DNA from: Nitrosomonas sp. JL21
GTDB taxonomy: Bacteria > Pseudomonadota > Gammaproteobacteria > Burkholderiales > Nitrosomonadaceae
Direction: 5' to 3'
DNA length: 64,000 nt
Assembly: GCF_009833095.1 (NCBI RefSeq)
Contig: NZ_QRCB01000043.1
Span: 16,648-80,647, forward strand
Shown: piece after piece, positions 17,615 to 27,205 of the stretch
Position numbering within the stretch: the first letter of the stretch is position 1
How the letters are laid out: each line of letters starts with the position of its first letter
The notes under the pieces: model-generated
What the model saw: only the letters and a program-made list of their open reading frames with translations
Databases searched by the model: none
What the model was told of the DNA's origin: nothing
Program-made: the position numbers and the translations under genes

Positions 17615-18916
17615 CTAATTGCTTTGAGTCTGATTTAAGACTATTTGTTCTAGCTGCTGCTTGAGCGAAGGAATGGAGATACGACTGATGATCTCTGCGC
17701 CAAATGCGTAAGTTAGCAGATTGCGTGCAGCCACTTCAGATAAGCCACGGCTTTTCAGATAAAAAATTTCTTCTGGATCGAGCTGTCCTACGGTTGCGCC
17801 ATGCGCACATTTGACATCATCCGCAAAAATTTCGAGCTGCGGTTTAGTATCGATCTGTGCGGTTTTGCTCAGCAACAGATTACGGCTCGATTGCGACGAA
17901 TTGGTACGCTGAGCATGTGGTCGGACAATGATTTTTCCATTGAATACCGCATGTGCGGCTCCATCGACGATGCATTTGTGCTGCTGATGGCTCGTGCCAT
18001 TCGGTTTGACATGATCGATGCAGGTATGGGTATCCGCTAATTGACGGTTTGAAATCAATGTAAGCCCATCGACAGAGCATTCGGCCGCTTCTTCCGCCAA
18101 ACGGATATCCAAGTTATAGCGTGAAATCTGCGATCCGAGTGACAGGCTGGTTGATTGGTAGCGGCTGGCATGGTCAAGCGCAACTGAGCAATTTGCCAAG
18201 TGAAACGCTTGCTTGCTTTCACGTTGGATTCGCACGTGATTGGCATGCGCATTGGCTGCAAGAGCAATCTCGGTCACTGAATTGGTGATATAGGCGGATT
18301 GCGCAAGTGTCGCATATTCTTCGACCAGCGTTACGCTGCTTCCCATTTCACCGATCAGTAAACAGCGCGGATAGCTCGTGACTTCAGGCTGTATTGCGAT
18401 GAATAGTAGATGAACAGGATCTGCGACGGTCGTATTCTTGGGAATTATCAACAATGCACTATCTCGCAGAAATGCGGTATTCAATGCAGTAAATATGTTA
18501 TGGTCGAATGCCGCATGCTGGCCTAGATGTGATTCCAGAATCGATGAATGCGACGCTGAAAAATCGGGTAAATTGCCGATGATCAGCTCATCCGGATTTT
18601 TAAGGGAGGATAGCTGTTGATGAAAATGACCATCCACAAACACCAGGCGATTTTTTGCTTCGGGCAGAAATAAATGATCGATATCCTGGAGCTGAAGAGA
18701 TGTTTCTGGTCGAGACGGTAAGTAAGGCAAATGGGTCAACGTTGAAATATCGGTAAACCGCCACTCCTCATCGCGCTTGGTTGGGAACGCTTGTTTACTG
18801 ACACGATCGATCGCCTCTGCACGTAATTCATTTAACCACGACAAGGGTCGAGTGGGTTTTTCAGACCAGGATCTCAATAGACCTGCCAGGTAATCAGCAT
18901 GAGGTGATTCAGTCAT
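17615..18916 (-). CDS. sufD: SufD, Fe-S assembly scaffold subunit
   Basis: A 433-residue member of the SufB/SufD family with the right-handed beta-helix core. The C-terminal region reads [34 protein letters not shown], which is the family signature. SufD joins SufB and SufC in the SufBC2D scaffold complex and is needed for iron entry. Its ATG overlaps the sufC stop by four bases. Confidence 0.94.
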   Translation of the reverse strand: MTESPHADYLAGLLRSWSEKPTRPLSWLNELRAEAIDRVSKQAFPTKRDEEWRFTDISTLTHLPYLPSRPETSLQLQDIDHLFLPEAKNRLVFVDGHFHQQLSSLKNPDELIIGNLPDFSASHSSILESHLGQHAAFDHNIFTALNTAFLRDSALLIIPKNTTVADPVHLLFIAIQPEVTSYPRCLLIGEMGSSVTLVEEYATLAQSAYITNSVTEIALAANAHANHVRIQRESKQAFHLANCSVALDHASRYQSTSLSLGSQISRYNLDIRLAEEAAECSVDGLTLISNRQLADTHTCIDHVKPNGTSHQQHKCIVDGAAHAVFNGKIIVRPHAQRTNSSQSSRNLLLSKTAQIDTKPQLEIFADDVKCAHGATVGQLDPEEIFYLKSRGLSEVAARNLLTYAFGAEIISRISIPSLKQQLEQIVLNQTQSN

Positions 18917-19707
18917 GCGAGAACTCCAGCAATTGATGAGTTATTTTCATTAATCCAGTCATATCCACGGGTTTCCAGCTCGAGCGCCAGTTCCTTGCCT
19001 CCTGTTATGACGATGCGTCCTGCTTGCATGACGTGGACGTAATCCGGCACGATATAATCCAATAAGCGTTGATAATGTGTGACTAAAATAGTTGCATTAT
19101 CTTTATTGGTGATTTGATTGACACCCTGTGCAACGATTTTGAGCGCATCAATATCAAGTCCGGAATCGGTTTCATCCAAGATGCTCAGCTTGGGTTCAAG
19201 CAAAGCCATTTGTAGAATTTCATTACGTTTTTTTTCGCCGCCCGAGAAGCCTTCATTGACGCTACGATCAAGAAAATCAGGTTTCATTTCGAGCAATTTC
19301 ATTTTTTCCCGTACGAAATCGTCAAACTCAAGTGGATCGAGCTCTTCCTTGCCGCGCTGTGCTTGTACTGTGTTATAGGCCAAGCGGAGAAATTGTGTGT
19401 TCGCTACGCCCGGGATTTCAATGGGATATTGAAAGGCAAGGAACAATCCGGCACGGGCACGTTCTTCTGGGGGTAATTCCAGCAGATCTTTATCTTCGAA
19501 TTGTATCGATCCGCCAGTGACCTCATAGGCCGAATGACCAGCCAACACCTTGGCGAAGGTGCTTTTGCCTGATCCATTCAACCCCATGATGGCGTGAATT
19601 TCTCCACTTTTAACCGTAAGATCGATGCCTTTTAGAATTTCTGTACCGTTGATGCTGGCGCGTAATCCTCGAACAGTAAGAATAGGCGTGCTATTTGGGT
19701 TAATCAT
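18913..19707 (-). CDS. sufC: SufC, ATPase of the SufBCD complex
   Basis: A 264-residue ABC-type ATPase that is cytosolic, not a transporter. Motifs are Walker [10 protein letters not shown], signature [10 protein letters not shown] and Walker [13 protein letters not shown]. The signature [11 protein letters not shown] is specific to SufC. Overlaps of four bases with both sufB and sufD indicate translational coupling and stoichiometric production of the complex. Confidence 0.96.
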   Translation of the reverse strand: MINPNSTPILTVRGLRASINGTEILKGIDLTVKSGEIHAIMGLNGSGKSTFAKVLAGHSAYEVTGGSIQFEDKDLLELPPEERARAGLFLAFQYPIEIPGVANTQFLRLAYNTVQAQRGKEELDPLEFDDFVREKMKLLEMKPDFLDRSVNEGFSGGEKKRNEILQMALLEPKLSILDETDSGLDIDALKIVAQGVNQITNKDNATILVTHYQRLLDYIVPDYVHVMQAGRIVITGGKELALELETRGYDWINENNSSIAGVLA

Positions 19708-21140
19708 CCGACGCTGCCCTCCAGTTTGAAGCTCAATAATTTTGTAGCTTCAACGGCGAATTCCATCGGTAATTGCTGAAATACATCTTTGCAAAATCCA
19801 TTGATAATCATTGAAACAGCCTCTTCTGCGCCAATACCACGCTGAGAAAAATAAAACAATTGATCTTCGCCGATTTTTGAAGTCGAAGCTTCATGTTCAA
19901 CCTGGGCGCTATTGTTATGTACCTGAATATAAGGAAAGGTATGTGCACCACATTGATCGCCGATCAGCATGGAATCGCACTGCGAATAATTTCGCGCGCC
20001 TTCCGCCGTTGGTGCAACCCGAACCAATCCGCGGTAACTGCTATTGGAATGGCCTGCTGAGATCCCTTTGCTGATGATGGTGCTGCGAGTGTTCTTGCCG
20101 ATGTGGATCATTTTGGTTCCCGTATCGGCCTGCTGATAGTTATTCGTGACTGCAACGGAATAAAATTCCCCGACGGAATTTTCACCCCGCAAGATACAGG
20201 AGGGATATTTCCAGGTGATTGCCGATCCTGTTTCAACTTGCGTCCACGAAATTCGCGAATTGATACCCTTGGCTAAGCCTCGTTTGGTAACGAAGTTATA
20301 GATGCCGCCGATGCCTTTTTCATCGCCAGCGTACCAGTTCTGGACGGTTGAATATTTGATGTCGGCGTTGTCCAATGCGACCAGCTCAACCACTGCGGCG
20401 TGCAATTGATTGGTATCGAATCGTGGTGCAGTGCAGCCTTCCAGATACGAAACCGAAGCGCCTTCTTCCGCGATGATCAGCGTGCGCTCGAACTGCCCGG
20501 ATCCTTCGGTATTGATCCGGAAATAGGTCGATAAATCCATCGGACACTTAACCCCTTTGGGAATGAAGCAGAACGAGCCATCGGTGAATACTGCGGAGTT
20601 CAACGCTGCAAAATAGTTGTCACCCACTGGCACTACGGTGCCCAGATATTTTTGGATGAGTTCGGGATGCGTATGCACCGCCTCTGAAATCGAGCAAAAA
20701 ATAATGCCTACTTCCGCAAGTTTCTGCTTATAGGTCGTAGTGACAGAAACACTATCAAAAATGACGTCAACAGCTACGCCGGCAAGAGCTGCTCGTTCAT
20801 GCATTGGCACGCCGAGCTTTTCGAAAGTACGCAGCAGTTCCGGATCGACTTCATCCATGCTGGCTAATTTCTTTTTAGGTTTCGGAGCTGAATAGTAACT
20901 GATGTCCTGAAAATCAATTTTTGGATATCGAACATTTTGCCATTCCGGCTCAGTCATGGTTAACCAGTGCTGATAAGCCTTCAGCCTGAAGGCAAGAAGC
21001 CATTCAGGTTCATTCTTTTTCGCCGAAATCAGGCGAATAATTTCTTCGCTCAGTCCTTTAGGAGCAATATCAGATTCAATGTCGGTAACGAAGCCATGTT
21101 TGTACGGTTGATTAACCAGACTCTGCAATACAGCGCTCAT
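19704..21140 (-). CDS. sufB: SufB, Fe-S assembly scaffold subunit
   Basis: A 478-residue scaffold subunit on which the SUF system builds nascent clusters. Visible family segments include [37 protein letters not shown] and [19 protein letters not shown]. The length is that of typical SufB. It lies 113 bases behind sufA in an operon with sufC and sufD. Confidence 0.96.
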   Translation of the reverse strand: MSAVLQSLVNQPYKHGFVTDIESDIAPKGLSEEIIRLISAKKNEPEWLLAFRLKAYQHWLTMTEPEWQNVRYPKIDFQDISYYSAPKPKKKLASMDEVDPELLRTFEKLGVPMHERAALAGVAVDVIFDSVSVTTTYKQKLAEVGIIFCSISEAVHTHPELIQKYLGTVVPVGDNYFAALNSAVFTDGSFCFIPKGVKCPMDLSTYFRINTEGSGQFERTLIIAEEGASVSYLEGCTAPRFDTNQLHAAVVELVALDNADIKYSTVQNWYAGDEKGIGGIYNFVTKRGLAKGINSRISWTQVETGSAITWKYPSCILRGENSVGEFYSVAVTNNYQQADTGTKMIHIGKNTRSTIISKGISAGHSNSSYRGLVRVAPTAEGARNYSQCDSMLIGDQCGAHTFPYIQVHNNSAQVEHEASTSKIGEDQLFYFSQRGIGAEEAVSMIINGFCKDVFQQLPMEFAVEATKLLSFKLEGSVG

Positions 21141-21253
21141 TTGGTTTTTTCCTCTTTTAATGAGTATCTTTAGCTTAACGCTGATACTTTAATTATCTTC
21201 TCGATGGATCATGCACAGCTTGCATCATCTATCTGTTGGCATTTTATTAGGGG

Positions 21254-21595
21254 CTAGATCTTAACAGATTCTTTTACGCTGAAACTATCACCACAACCGC
21301 AGGTGTTATCAATATTCGGATTAATAAGCTTAAAAGTGCTATTGAGCCCTTCTTTGGTGAAATCAATTTGAGATCCATCCAGATAAGGCAAGCTTTTGGA
21401 ATCGACTACAATCTTGGTTTTATGGGATTCGAATAATTGATCATCAGTTTTAATGCCATCTGCATAGTCAAAAGTATAAGAAAATCCCGAGCAGCCTGAT
21501 TTTTTAATTCCGACTCGTAATGCAGCTCCTCCACCTCTTTTAGACAGTTGTTGTTGAATGTGTTTAGCGGCGTTTTCAGTTAATGTAATGGACAT
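21254..21595 (-). CDS. sufA: A-type Fe-S carrier, SufA/IscA family
   Basis: A 113-residue A-type carrier with the three conserved cysteines: one in KKSGCSGFSY and two in CGCGDSF at the C terminus. These proteins accept clusters from the SufBCD scaffold and deliver them to targets. Position between iscR and sufB supports SufA; the sequence alone does not fully separate SufA from IscA. A gap of 153 bases separates it from iscR and may hold an internal promoter or leader. Confidence 0.9.
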   Translation of the reverse strand: MSITLTENAAKHIQQQLSKRGGGAALRVGIKKSGCSGFSYTFDYADGIKTDDQLFESHKTKIVVDSKSLPYLDGSQIDFTKEGLNSTFKLINPNIDNTCGCGDSFSVKESVKI

Positions 21596-21748
21596 AATAT
21601 TAATGAAATAGAGTTACAAAAAAAGAATAATCGCTTACTACAAATAATTAACCAATTAGTTTGACGACATACCATACTGATTGTTCTTCACAATATCTGA
21701 TCTGTTACGCATTAAAGGTTTTGCATTACTCGCTCGAGCATATCACTG

Positions 21749-22210
21749 TTAAGCCATAGATGTTTCACGCATATCAATCAGGGGTACGATATCACTCGGC
21801 AATTGATTTTTCTGGTTGTCGACCAATTCTTGCAATGTGACTGCACCAAGGTAGTCGAAAATGAGATCATTCAATTTTGCCCATAAATCATGCGTCATGC
21901 ATTTGCTGTCATTATGGCAATTTTCTTTGCCACCGCATTGAGTTGCATCGATGGGTTCATCCACAGCCAGAATAATGTCAGCCACTGAAACTTTGTTTAA
22001 GTCCTTGGCAAGGCAATAACCACCTCCCGGACCACGAACGCTATCCACCAATTCTGACTGGCGAAGCTTGGCAAATAATTGCTCTAAATAGGAAAGAGAA
22101 ATTTTCTGTCGTTGGCTGATATCCGCGAGCGTGACAGGATGACTGCTTTGTTGTAAAGCAAGATCAAGGAGAGCTGTTACTGCAAATCTACCTTTTGTTG
22201 TTAATCGCAT
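21749..22210 (-). CDS. iscR: IscR, Rrf2-family Fe-S-sensing repressor
   Basis: A 153-residue Rrf2 regulator. The helix-turn-helix region (MRLTTKGRFAVTALLDLAL, then ISLSYLEQLFAKLR) and the wing (VRGPGGGYCLAKD) match IscR closely. The cluster ligands are present as C-x5-C-x5-C (QCGGKENC then SKCMTHDLW), followed by the conserved histidine. I took the second of two adjacent ATG codons because IscR proteins start MRLT; the first lies at 22211-22213. [2Fe-2S]-IscR represses genes through type 1 sites, two of which lie over its own promoter. Confidence 0.95.
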   Translation of the reverse strand: MRLTTKGRFAVTALLDLALQQSSHPVTLADISQRQKISLSYLEQLFAKLRQSELVDSVRGPGGGYCLAKDLNKVSVADIILAVDEPIDATQCGGKENCHNDSKCMTHDLWAKLNDLIFDYLGAVTLQELVDNQKNQLPSDIVPLIDMRETSMA

Positions 22211-22267
22211 CATTAACTCCTTTAATAAATGAGAAGTAGAACAAGAGCTATCAGAGAAACATCAATA

Positions 22268-22292
22268 ATACCTGATTGATTTAGTCAACTAT
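22268..22292 (-). promoter_or_regulatory. Type 1 IscR operator, promoter-proximal copy
   Basis: This 25-base site begins ATACCTGA, has an AT-rich centre and ends GTCAACTAT, following the type 1 IscR consensus almost base for base. It covers the -10 box (22288-22293) and the region just downstream of the predicted start, so holo-IscR bound here should block RNA polymerase. Confidence 0.8.
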
Positions 22293-22316
22293 ACAATACC
22301 TGATCGATTTGGTCAA
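22288..22316 (-). promoter_or_regulatory. Predicted sigma70 promoter of the iscR-suf operon
   Basis: On the minus strand TTGACC (complement of 22311-22316) and TATAGT (complement of 22288-22293) are separated by exactly 17 bases. Both boxes are close to consensus and both lie inside IscR-type operators. AAGGAG precedes the iscR start by a suitable distance at the other end of a leader of about 70 bases. Confidence 0.8.
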
Positions 22317-22320
22317 CTAA
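22296..22320 (-). promoter_or_regulatory. Type 1 IscR operator, promoter-distal copy
   Basis: The second copy starts ATACCTGA, ends GTCAACTAA and differs from the first at only a few positions. It is offset by 28 bases, so the two form a tandem repeat. It covers the spacer and the -35 box (22311-22316) of the promoter. Confidence 0.78.
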
Positions 22321-22543
22321 TATATTTAATTTAACTATTGAGCGAGAATTTGATAAATTGTTCTCCGGCAGGTAGTGATAATGAGTTAGTAGGCAATGAT
22401 TTTTTCAAATGATTTATTGAATAAATTAATAATAGTGGATACTTGGTTAGATATTCCAGTCTGTTCAAGAAAACAGATCACTAATCACTATCTTGTTGTT
22501 AGCAGTGCGGTGGGTATCAATCGATCGTTAGAAAAATCCTTAC

Positions 22544-23272
22544 ATGAGTATGAATACTTCAGTTGTGACTCTGTCAGCGGTAAACCTTCGTCGTAATTAT
22601 CAGTCTCATACAGTGGTGCGTCAGGTGAGTGTTCAATTAAAACGAGGCGAAGTGCTGGGACTACTCGGGCCCAATGGCGCAGGAAAAACGACCACGCTGC
22701 GGATGCTCGCTGGAAATCTCGCGCCGAGTGCCGGTAACATTGAGATATGTGGTATTGATCTCTTTGAACAACCTCTGGCAGCCAAGGCGAATTTAGGTTA
22801 TTTGCCAGAAATTCCACCGTTATATCCGGAAATGACAGTTGACGAGTATCTGCTTTTCGCTGCTCGCTTGCATCAAATCGACGACAAAGTAATCCACAGC
22901 GCAGTGGATAACACTAAGCAACAATGCGGTTTGCGGCAACGAGGTAAGCAGTTGATCGCAACTTTGTCGAAAGGATTTCAGCAGCGTGTAGGCATTGCCC
23001 AAGCCATTATTCATAGTCCGGCGGTGATTATCCTGGATGAACCGACAGTTGGATTGGATCCCAATCAAATGCGCGAGATTCGTGAATTAATTGCCGAGCT
23101 CAGAACGTTCAGCAGCGTGATTCTATCGACTCATATCCTGTCGGAAGTGCAGAGTATCTGCGACCGTGTGCAGATTATGCACCGCGGAAGCGTAGTGCTT
23201 GACCAAACGCTAAATGAGTTGAAGCGACAACAATTTGATCTGGAAGCCATGTTCTCCCAGCTTACTCAATAA
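22544..23272 (+). CDS. ABC transporter ATP-binding protein (GldA-like)
   Basis: A 242-residue ABC ATPase with Walker A GPNGAGKTT, signature LSKGFQQRVGIAQA and Walker B VIILDEPTVGLD. The sequence style is that of the ABC-2 drug/gliding-type ATPases. It opens a four-gene cluster with an ABC-2 permease, a GldG-like protein and a DUF4340 protein. The substrate is unknown. Despite the name, GldA-type cassettes occur in many non-gliding proteobacteria. Confidence 0.9.
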   Translation: MSMNTSVVTLSAVNLRRNYQSHTVVRQVSVQLKRGEVLGLLGPNGAGKTTTLRMLAGNLAPSAGNIEICGIDLFEQPLAAKANLGYLPEIPPLYPEMTVDEYLLFAARLHQIDDKVIHSAVDNTKQQCGLRQRGKQLIATLSKGFQQRVGIAQAIIHSPAVIILDEPTVGLDPNQMREIRELIAELRTFSSVILSTHILSEVQSICDRVQIMHRGSVVLDQTLNELKRQQFDLEAMFSQLTQ

Positions 23273-23286
23273 ACAGGAATTTCGGC

Positions 23287-24030
23287 ATGATGACTGTGAT
23301 CCTCCGCAAGGAATTGAAGATGCTATTCATCTCTCCCATTGCCTGGATATTATTGACACTGAGCCAGCTCATTTTTACCTGGGCTTTTCTCGGGCGGCTG
23401 GATGCATTTTTGGAGATTCAGCCGCAATTGCTGCAACTTGCCAATCCGCCTGGAGCTACCGAAGTGATTGTTTCCCCGCTGTTTGCATTGGCTGCCATTG
23501 TATTGCTGATGATTACCCCAATTTTAGCCATGCGATTATTGGCCGAGGAGCGACGCCAACATACGCTGCAATTATTACTGTCAGCCCCAGTTTCCATTAC
23601 CGATATCGTCATTGGAAAATTTCTGGGGCTGTTGCTTTTCTTTTTAATCATCATTGTTTCAATGATCGTATTGTGTTTGTCGTTGCTTTTGGGCGGCACA
23701 TTGGATTTTGGCCTTCTGGCGAGCAATGTCCTGGGTCTGATGTTGATTGCCGCATGCTTTGCTGCAATAGGGCTTTATCTTTCAAGTTTGACAGCCCAGC
23801 CGGTAGTGGCTGCGTTGGGGGCGTTAGGTGTGCTATTGAGTTTCTGGATCATAGATTTTGCCGCGGATGAAACTCAAGCCTGGCTTCATCATATTTCTTT
23901 GTTGAAGCATTTTGAGCGTTTCAATCAAGGATTGATTGACACTTTCAGTATCGCTTACTTTATTTTATTGATGACGGCATGTTTGGCGTTCACGATTCAT
24001 CGTTTGAATGCCGAGCGTTTACCTCACTAA
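23287..24030 (+). CDS. ABC-2 type permease (GldF-like)
   Basis: A 247-residue integral membrane protein with about six helices. It has the N-terminal RKELKMLFISPIAWILL segment and the loop LAEERRQHTLQLLLSAPVS, both typical of ABC-2 permeases. It follows the ATPase by 14 bases and precedes the GldG-like gene by 15, so the three make one transport unit. Substrate unknown. Confidence 0.9.
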   Translation: MMTVILRKELKMLFISPIAWILLTLSQLIFTWAFLGRLDAFLEIQPQLLQLANPPGATEVIVSPLFALAAIVLLMITPILAMRLLAEERRQHTLQLLLSAPVSITDIVIGKFLGLLLFFLIIIVSMIVLCLSLLLGGTLDFGLLASNVLGLMLIAACFAAIGLYLSSLTAQPVVAALGALGVLLSFWIIDFAADETQAWLHHISLLKHFERFNQGLIDTFSIAYFILLMTACLAFTIHRLNAERLPH

Positions 24031-24045
24031 ACGATGGTTTGAGCA

Positions 24046-25410
24046 ATGCATATTTTCAACAGACCATCGCGATCTCTTGATCGGCTGCACAGTCATCTTT
24101 TTGTTGTGTTGCTGATTGCTCTGATTTTTCTGTTGGGCTATCTAGCTGCACAAGTTCGATTTCAATGGGATGTCAGTCAGAATGGACGCAATAGTCTCAG
24201 CGAAGCCAGCTTATCAATACTCCAAAGTCTGCAAGGGCCTGTTCACGTCACTGTATATGCTACTCAGAAAGACGCTCAATTCGGTGATATTCGGGAGATC
24301 ATCCGTGATTTCATCGCGCTGTATCAACGCGCCAAACCCGATATATCAGTAGCATTCATTGATCCCACTGAGCAGCCCGCCCTCACCCAGGAAGCAGGTG
24401 TGCAAATGAACGGAGAAATGGTCATCACGTTCAATCAGAAGCGTGAGTATCTGACGGTCATCAATGAGCAAGTGTTCTCAAATGTCCTGATGCGGTTGGC
24501 CCGTGCGGAAGAAAAACAAATTGTTGCGCTGCAAGGCCATGGCGAGCGTAAACTGGATGGGCATGCGAATTTCGATGTGGGAGAATTCGGTAAGCAATTG
24601 CGCACCAATGGATTTCGTATCCAATCTTTGAATTTTTCCGTTGCAGAGGATGTCCCGGCGAAGACAGCCGTGTTGATGATCGCGTCTCCCCAAGTCGACC
24701 TGTTGCCTGGGGAAGTCGATAAAATCATCGATTTTGTCGACCGAGGCGGCAATTTGCTATGGTTAGTCGACCAGGAATCATTGCGCGGTCTATTGCCGTT
24801 GACAGAGAAATTACGACTCACTTTGACACCCGGCGTCGTGGTCGATCCTCAGGCAAAACAACTCAAGGCGCCGCTGACCTTTGCCCTTGGCGCGAGTTAT
24901 GGACAGCACCCAATTACCGATGGTTTTGACTATATGACCGTATTTCCATTTGCGCGCCAGATCACCATCAATGAAAATGCCGAATGGCGCAGTGTGGCAC
25001 TGGTTGAGGCGGCGCAGCAAGGTTGGGTTGAGACCAGTGATCTGGATGGCGATATTGCTTTTGATCCAACCATGGATGTGACTGGTCCAGTCAACATTGC
25101 AGTCGCATTGACACGCACGGTTCAGGACCGTGAGCAACGCATTGTTGTGGTCGGGAGCGGGCATTTTCTGGCCAACACCTATTTGGGAAACGGTAGTAAC
25201 TTGGATTTTGGTATGAATCTGATCAATTGGTTGGCAGGTGATGAGGAATTAATGGTGATTCAACCGCGCTCAACGCGCGATAACAATTTGGTTTTCACTG
25301 AGTTTGAGCTGGCCCTGGTGGTCATCGTTTTCATGATCGTCCTTCCTTTGATTTTCCTGTCCAGCGGAGTAGCCATTTGGTTGCAGCGCAGAAGAGGCCA
25401 TAAGTTATGA
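24046..25410 (+). CDS. GldG-like ABC-associated protein
   Basis: A 454-residue protein with a membrane helix near each end (about residues 20-38 and 420-442) and a large extracytoplasmic GldG-type domain between them, including the ALQGHGERKLDG and GGNLLWLVDQE segments. In gliding bacteria GldG works with GldA and GldF as an ABC system; here the role is unknown. Its stop overlaps the DUF4340 start (ATGA). Confidence 0.85.
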   Translation: MHIFNRPSRSLDRLHSHLFVVLLIALIFLLGYLAAQVRFQWDVSQNGRNSLSEASLSILQSLQGPVHVTVYATQKDAQFGDIREIIRDFIALYQRAKPDISVAFIDPTEQPALTQEAGVQMNGEMVITFNQKREYLTVINEQVFSNVLMRLARAEEKQIVALQGHGERKLDGHANFDVGEFGKQLRTNGFRIQSLNFSVAEDVPAKTAVLMIASPQVDLLPGEVDKIIDFVDRGGNLLWLVDQESLRGLLPLTEKLRLTLTPGVVVDPQAKQLKAPLTFALGASYGQHPITDGFDYMTVFPFARQITINENAEWRSVALVEAAQQGWVETSDLDGDIAFDPTMDVTGPVNIAVALTRTVQDREQRIVVVGSGHFLANTYLGNGSNLDFGMNLINWLAGDEELMVIQPRSTRDNNLVFTEFELALVVIVFMIVLPLIFLSSGVAIWLQRRRGHKL

Positions 25411-26249
25411 CCCATCATGCACGCCTCAATGTGATCATGCTAGCCACCATCATCGTTGCGTTGATCTTCTTATATTTCAAGCCCTACGACGAGCAGGCTC
25501 AGGAATATTCTATTTCAGCGCTTTCCAGTGACGCTGTGCGGAACATGCGCATCGTCAAGCAACATGATGACATCATGCTCTCGAAAACGAGCGGCCACTG
25601 GCACATAGTCCAACCTATTCAAGCACGAGCTGATGAAAAAAGAATTTCAGAAATGATGCAGTTTCATGGGGCAAAAGCCCGACAGCGGTTCCCATTGGAG
25701 AATCTGGAACGTTTTGGGTTGGATCGACCATATGTAAAATTGTATCTCGATGATCACTATTTCGGCTTTGGAAGCTATGTGCCCATCACCAATCAGCAAT
25801 ATGTCGCAAACGATGAGTATGTCTATGTGATCTCTCCACGCTACGGGCTTGTATTTCCTGCCGATGCGATGGATTTGGTGAGCAGGCAATTGCTGGAGCC
25901 CGAGGAGATTCCAGTGAAGTTCGAATCGGATCAATTTGTCGTTGAATTTCAGCAGCCGCGGTGGCATGTCAAAAGTCAACGATCCGGCCAGCCGCCTGAT
26001 GAGCAAGTGCTCAAACAATGGGTGACGTCCTGGCACACAGCTCGGACAGAGAAGATTCTGCTCGCCTCTGGCATGGAGGCTGGTTTTGTAGATTTGGGGC
26101 GCATCAATATCAGCTTACTCAATAATGAAAACATCGCACTGAACATTCTGCACAGCGCAGATCAGATTGTGTTTGTGCGGTTGAACGAAAAGATCGGCTA
26201 TGCTTTTCCCCAGGAAGTCGGGCAACGACTGCTGACCCCATGGCCTTGA
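25407..26249 (+). CDS. DUF4340 family membrane-anchored protein
   Basis: A 280-residue protein with one N-terminal membrane helix (about residues 8-23) and an extracytoplasmic domain of the DUF4340 type, containing KTSGHWHIVQP and LERFGLDRPYVKLYLDD. This domain is regularly encoded next to GldA/F/G-like ABC genes. The four-base overlap with the GldG-like gene supports a functional link. Biochemical role unknown. Confidence 0.85.
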   Translation: MTHHARLNVIMLATIIVALIFLYFKPYDEQAQEYSISALSSDAVRNMRIVKQHDDIMLSKTSGHWHIVQPIQARADEKRISEMMQFHGAKARQRFPLENLERFGLDRPYVKLYLDDHYFGFGSYVPITNQQYVANDEYVYVISPRYGLVFPADAMDLVSRQLLEPEEIPVKFESDQFVVEFQQPRWHVKSQRSGQPPDEQVLKQWVTSWHTARTEKILLASGMEAGFVDLGRINISLLNNENIALNILHSADQIVFVRLNEKIGYAFPQEVGQRLLTPWP

Positions 26250-26276
26250 TGTCATTTCTTTCCGCTGATACTACCT

Positions 26277-27107
26277 ATGCCCGAATTACCTGAAGTAGAA
26301 ACCATACGATCAGGTATCGCGCCGCATCTGGTTGGTCAGACGATTACGTACGTCATTGTTCGAAATCCTCACTTACGTTGGCCGATTCCCAGTGATCTGC
26401 CGCAACTTTTGCCCGGATTGACCATCACGGCAGTGACGAGGCGGGCGAAGTTCTTGTTGCTGGATTGCGATGTCGGTACATTGATCATTCATTTGGGAAT
26501 GTCGGGCAGTCTGCGCTTGCTCCATCCAATTTCAGGGTTTTCTGCATCGGCACCTCAGAAACATGACCATTTCGATGTGATCTTCAATGAACAGATCATA
26601 TTGAGATTGCGAGATCCGCGCCGCTTTGGCGCAGTGCTGTGGCATTGCGGGGATATTGCTCAGCATCGCTTGTTTTCATACTTGGGACCCGAGCCGCTGA
26701 CGGATGACTTCAATGCACGGCGGCTGTATGACAAAACCCGAGGGAGCCGGATCAGTATCAAGCAAACGTTGATGAATAACCGGATTGTTGTCGGCGTCGG
26801 GAATATCTATGCTAATGAAGCTTTATTTCATGCGAAGATTAACCCTACGACCGCGGCTGGAAAAATTGGCATGATGCGTTATCAAGTGTTGGTTCAGGCG
26901 ATTAAGTCGATTCTGCAGAGAGCCATTGAAACTGGAGGAAGCAGCTTGCGTGATTTTGTAAATTGTGAGGGTGATCCGGGGTATTTTCAGCAGCACTATG
27001 CGGTGTATGGACGGGGAGGTGATTCTTGCAGGCAATGCCAGGACATCATTCAGCATATCCGGCAGAACCAACGATCCAGTTTTTATTGTCCTCGCTGCCA
27101 GCGTTAG
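26277..27107 (+). CDS. mutM: Formamidopyrimidine-DNA glycosylase MutM
   Basis: A 276-residue bifunctional glycosylase/AP lyase that removes 8-oxoguanine. It starts [14 protein letters not shown], where Pro2 is the catalytic nucleophile and Glu3 the acid. The helix-two-turn-helix region includes [12 protein letters not shown], and the C-terminal zinc finger is made by CRQC and CPRC. It lies 27 bases after the DUF4340 gene and could be read from the same transcript. Confidence 0.96.
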   Translation: MPELPEVETIRSGIAPHLVGQTITYVIVRNPHLRWPIPSDLPQLLPGLTITAVTRRAKFLLLDCDVGTLIIHLGMSGSLRLLHPISGFSASAPQKHDHFDVIFNEQIILRLRDPRRFGAVLWHCGDIAQHRLFSYLGPEPLTDDFNARRLYDKTRGSRISIKQTLMNNRIVVGVGNIYANEALFHAKINPTTAAGKIGMMRYQVLVQAIKSILQRAIETGGSSLRDFVNCEGDPGYFQQHYAVYGRGGDSCRQCQDIIQHIRQNQRSSFYCPRCQR

Positions 27108-27205
27108 CGGAATCGGCCGATGAGGCGAGCTTTTTTCTGAGCGCAGGTTTTGCAGCTCAATACAATGAAGCTGGTCAAATTTCAATCAACGATGAGTAAG
27201 AGTAG

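Noticed and set aside
23235..23870. A 211-codon plus-strand frame overlapping the ABC permease
   Set aside because: It runs in another frame over the permease, which has a clear ABC-2 family sequence and good spacing to its neighbours.
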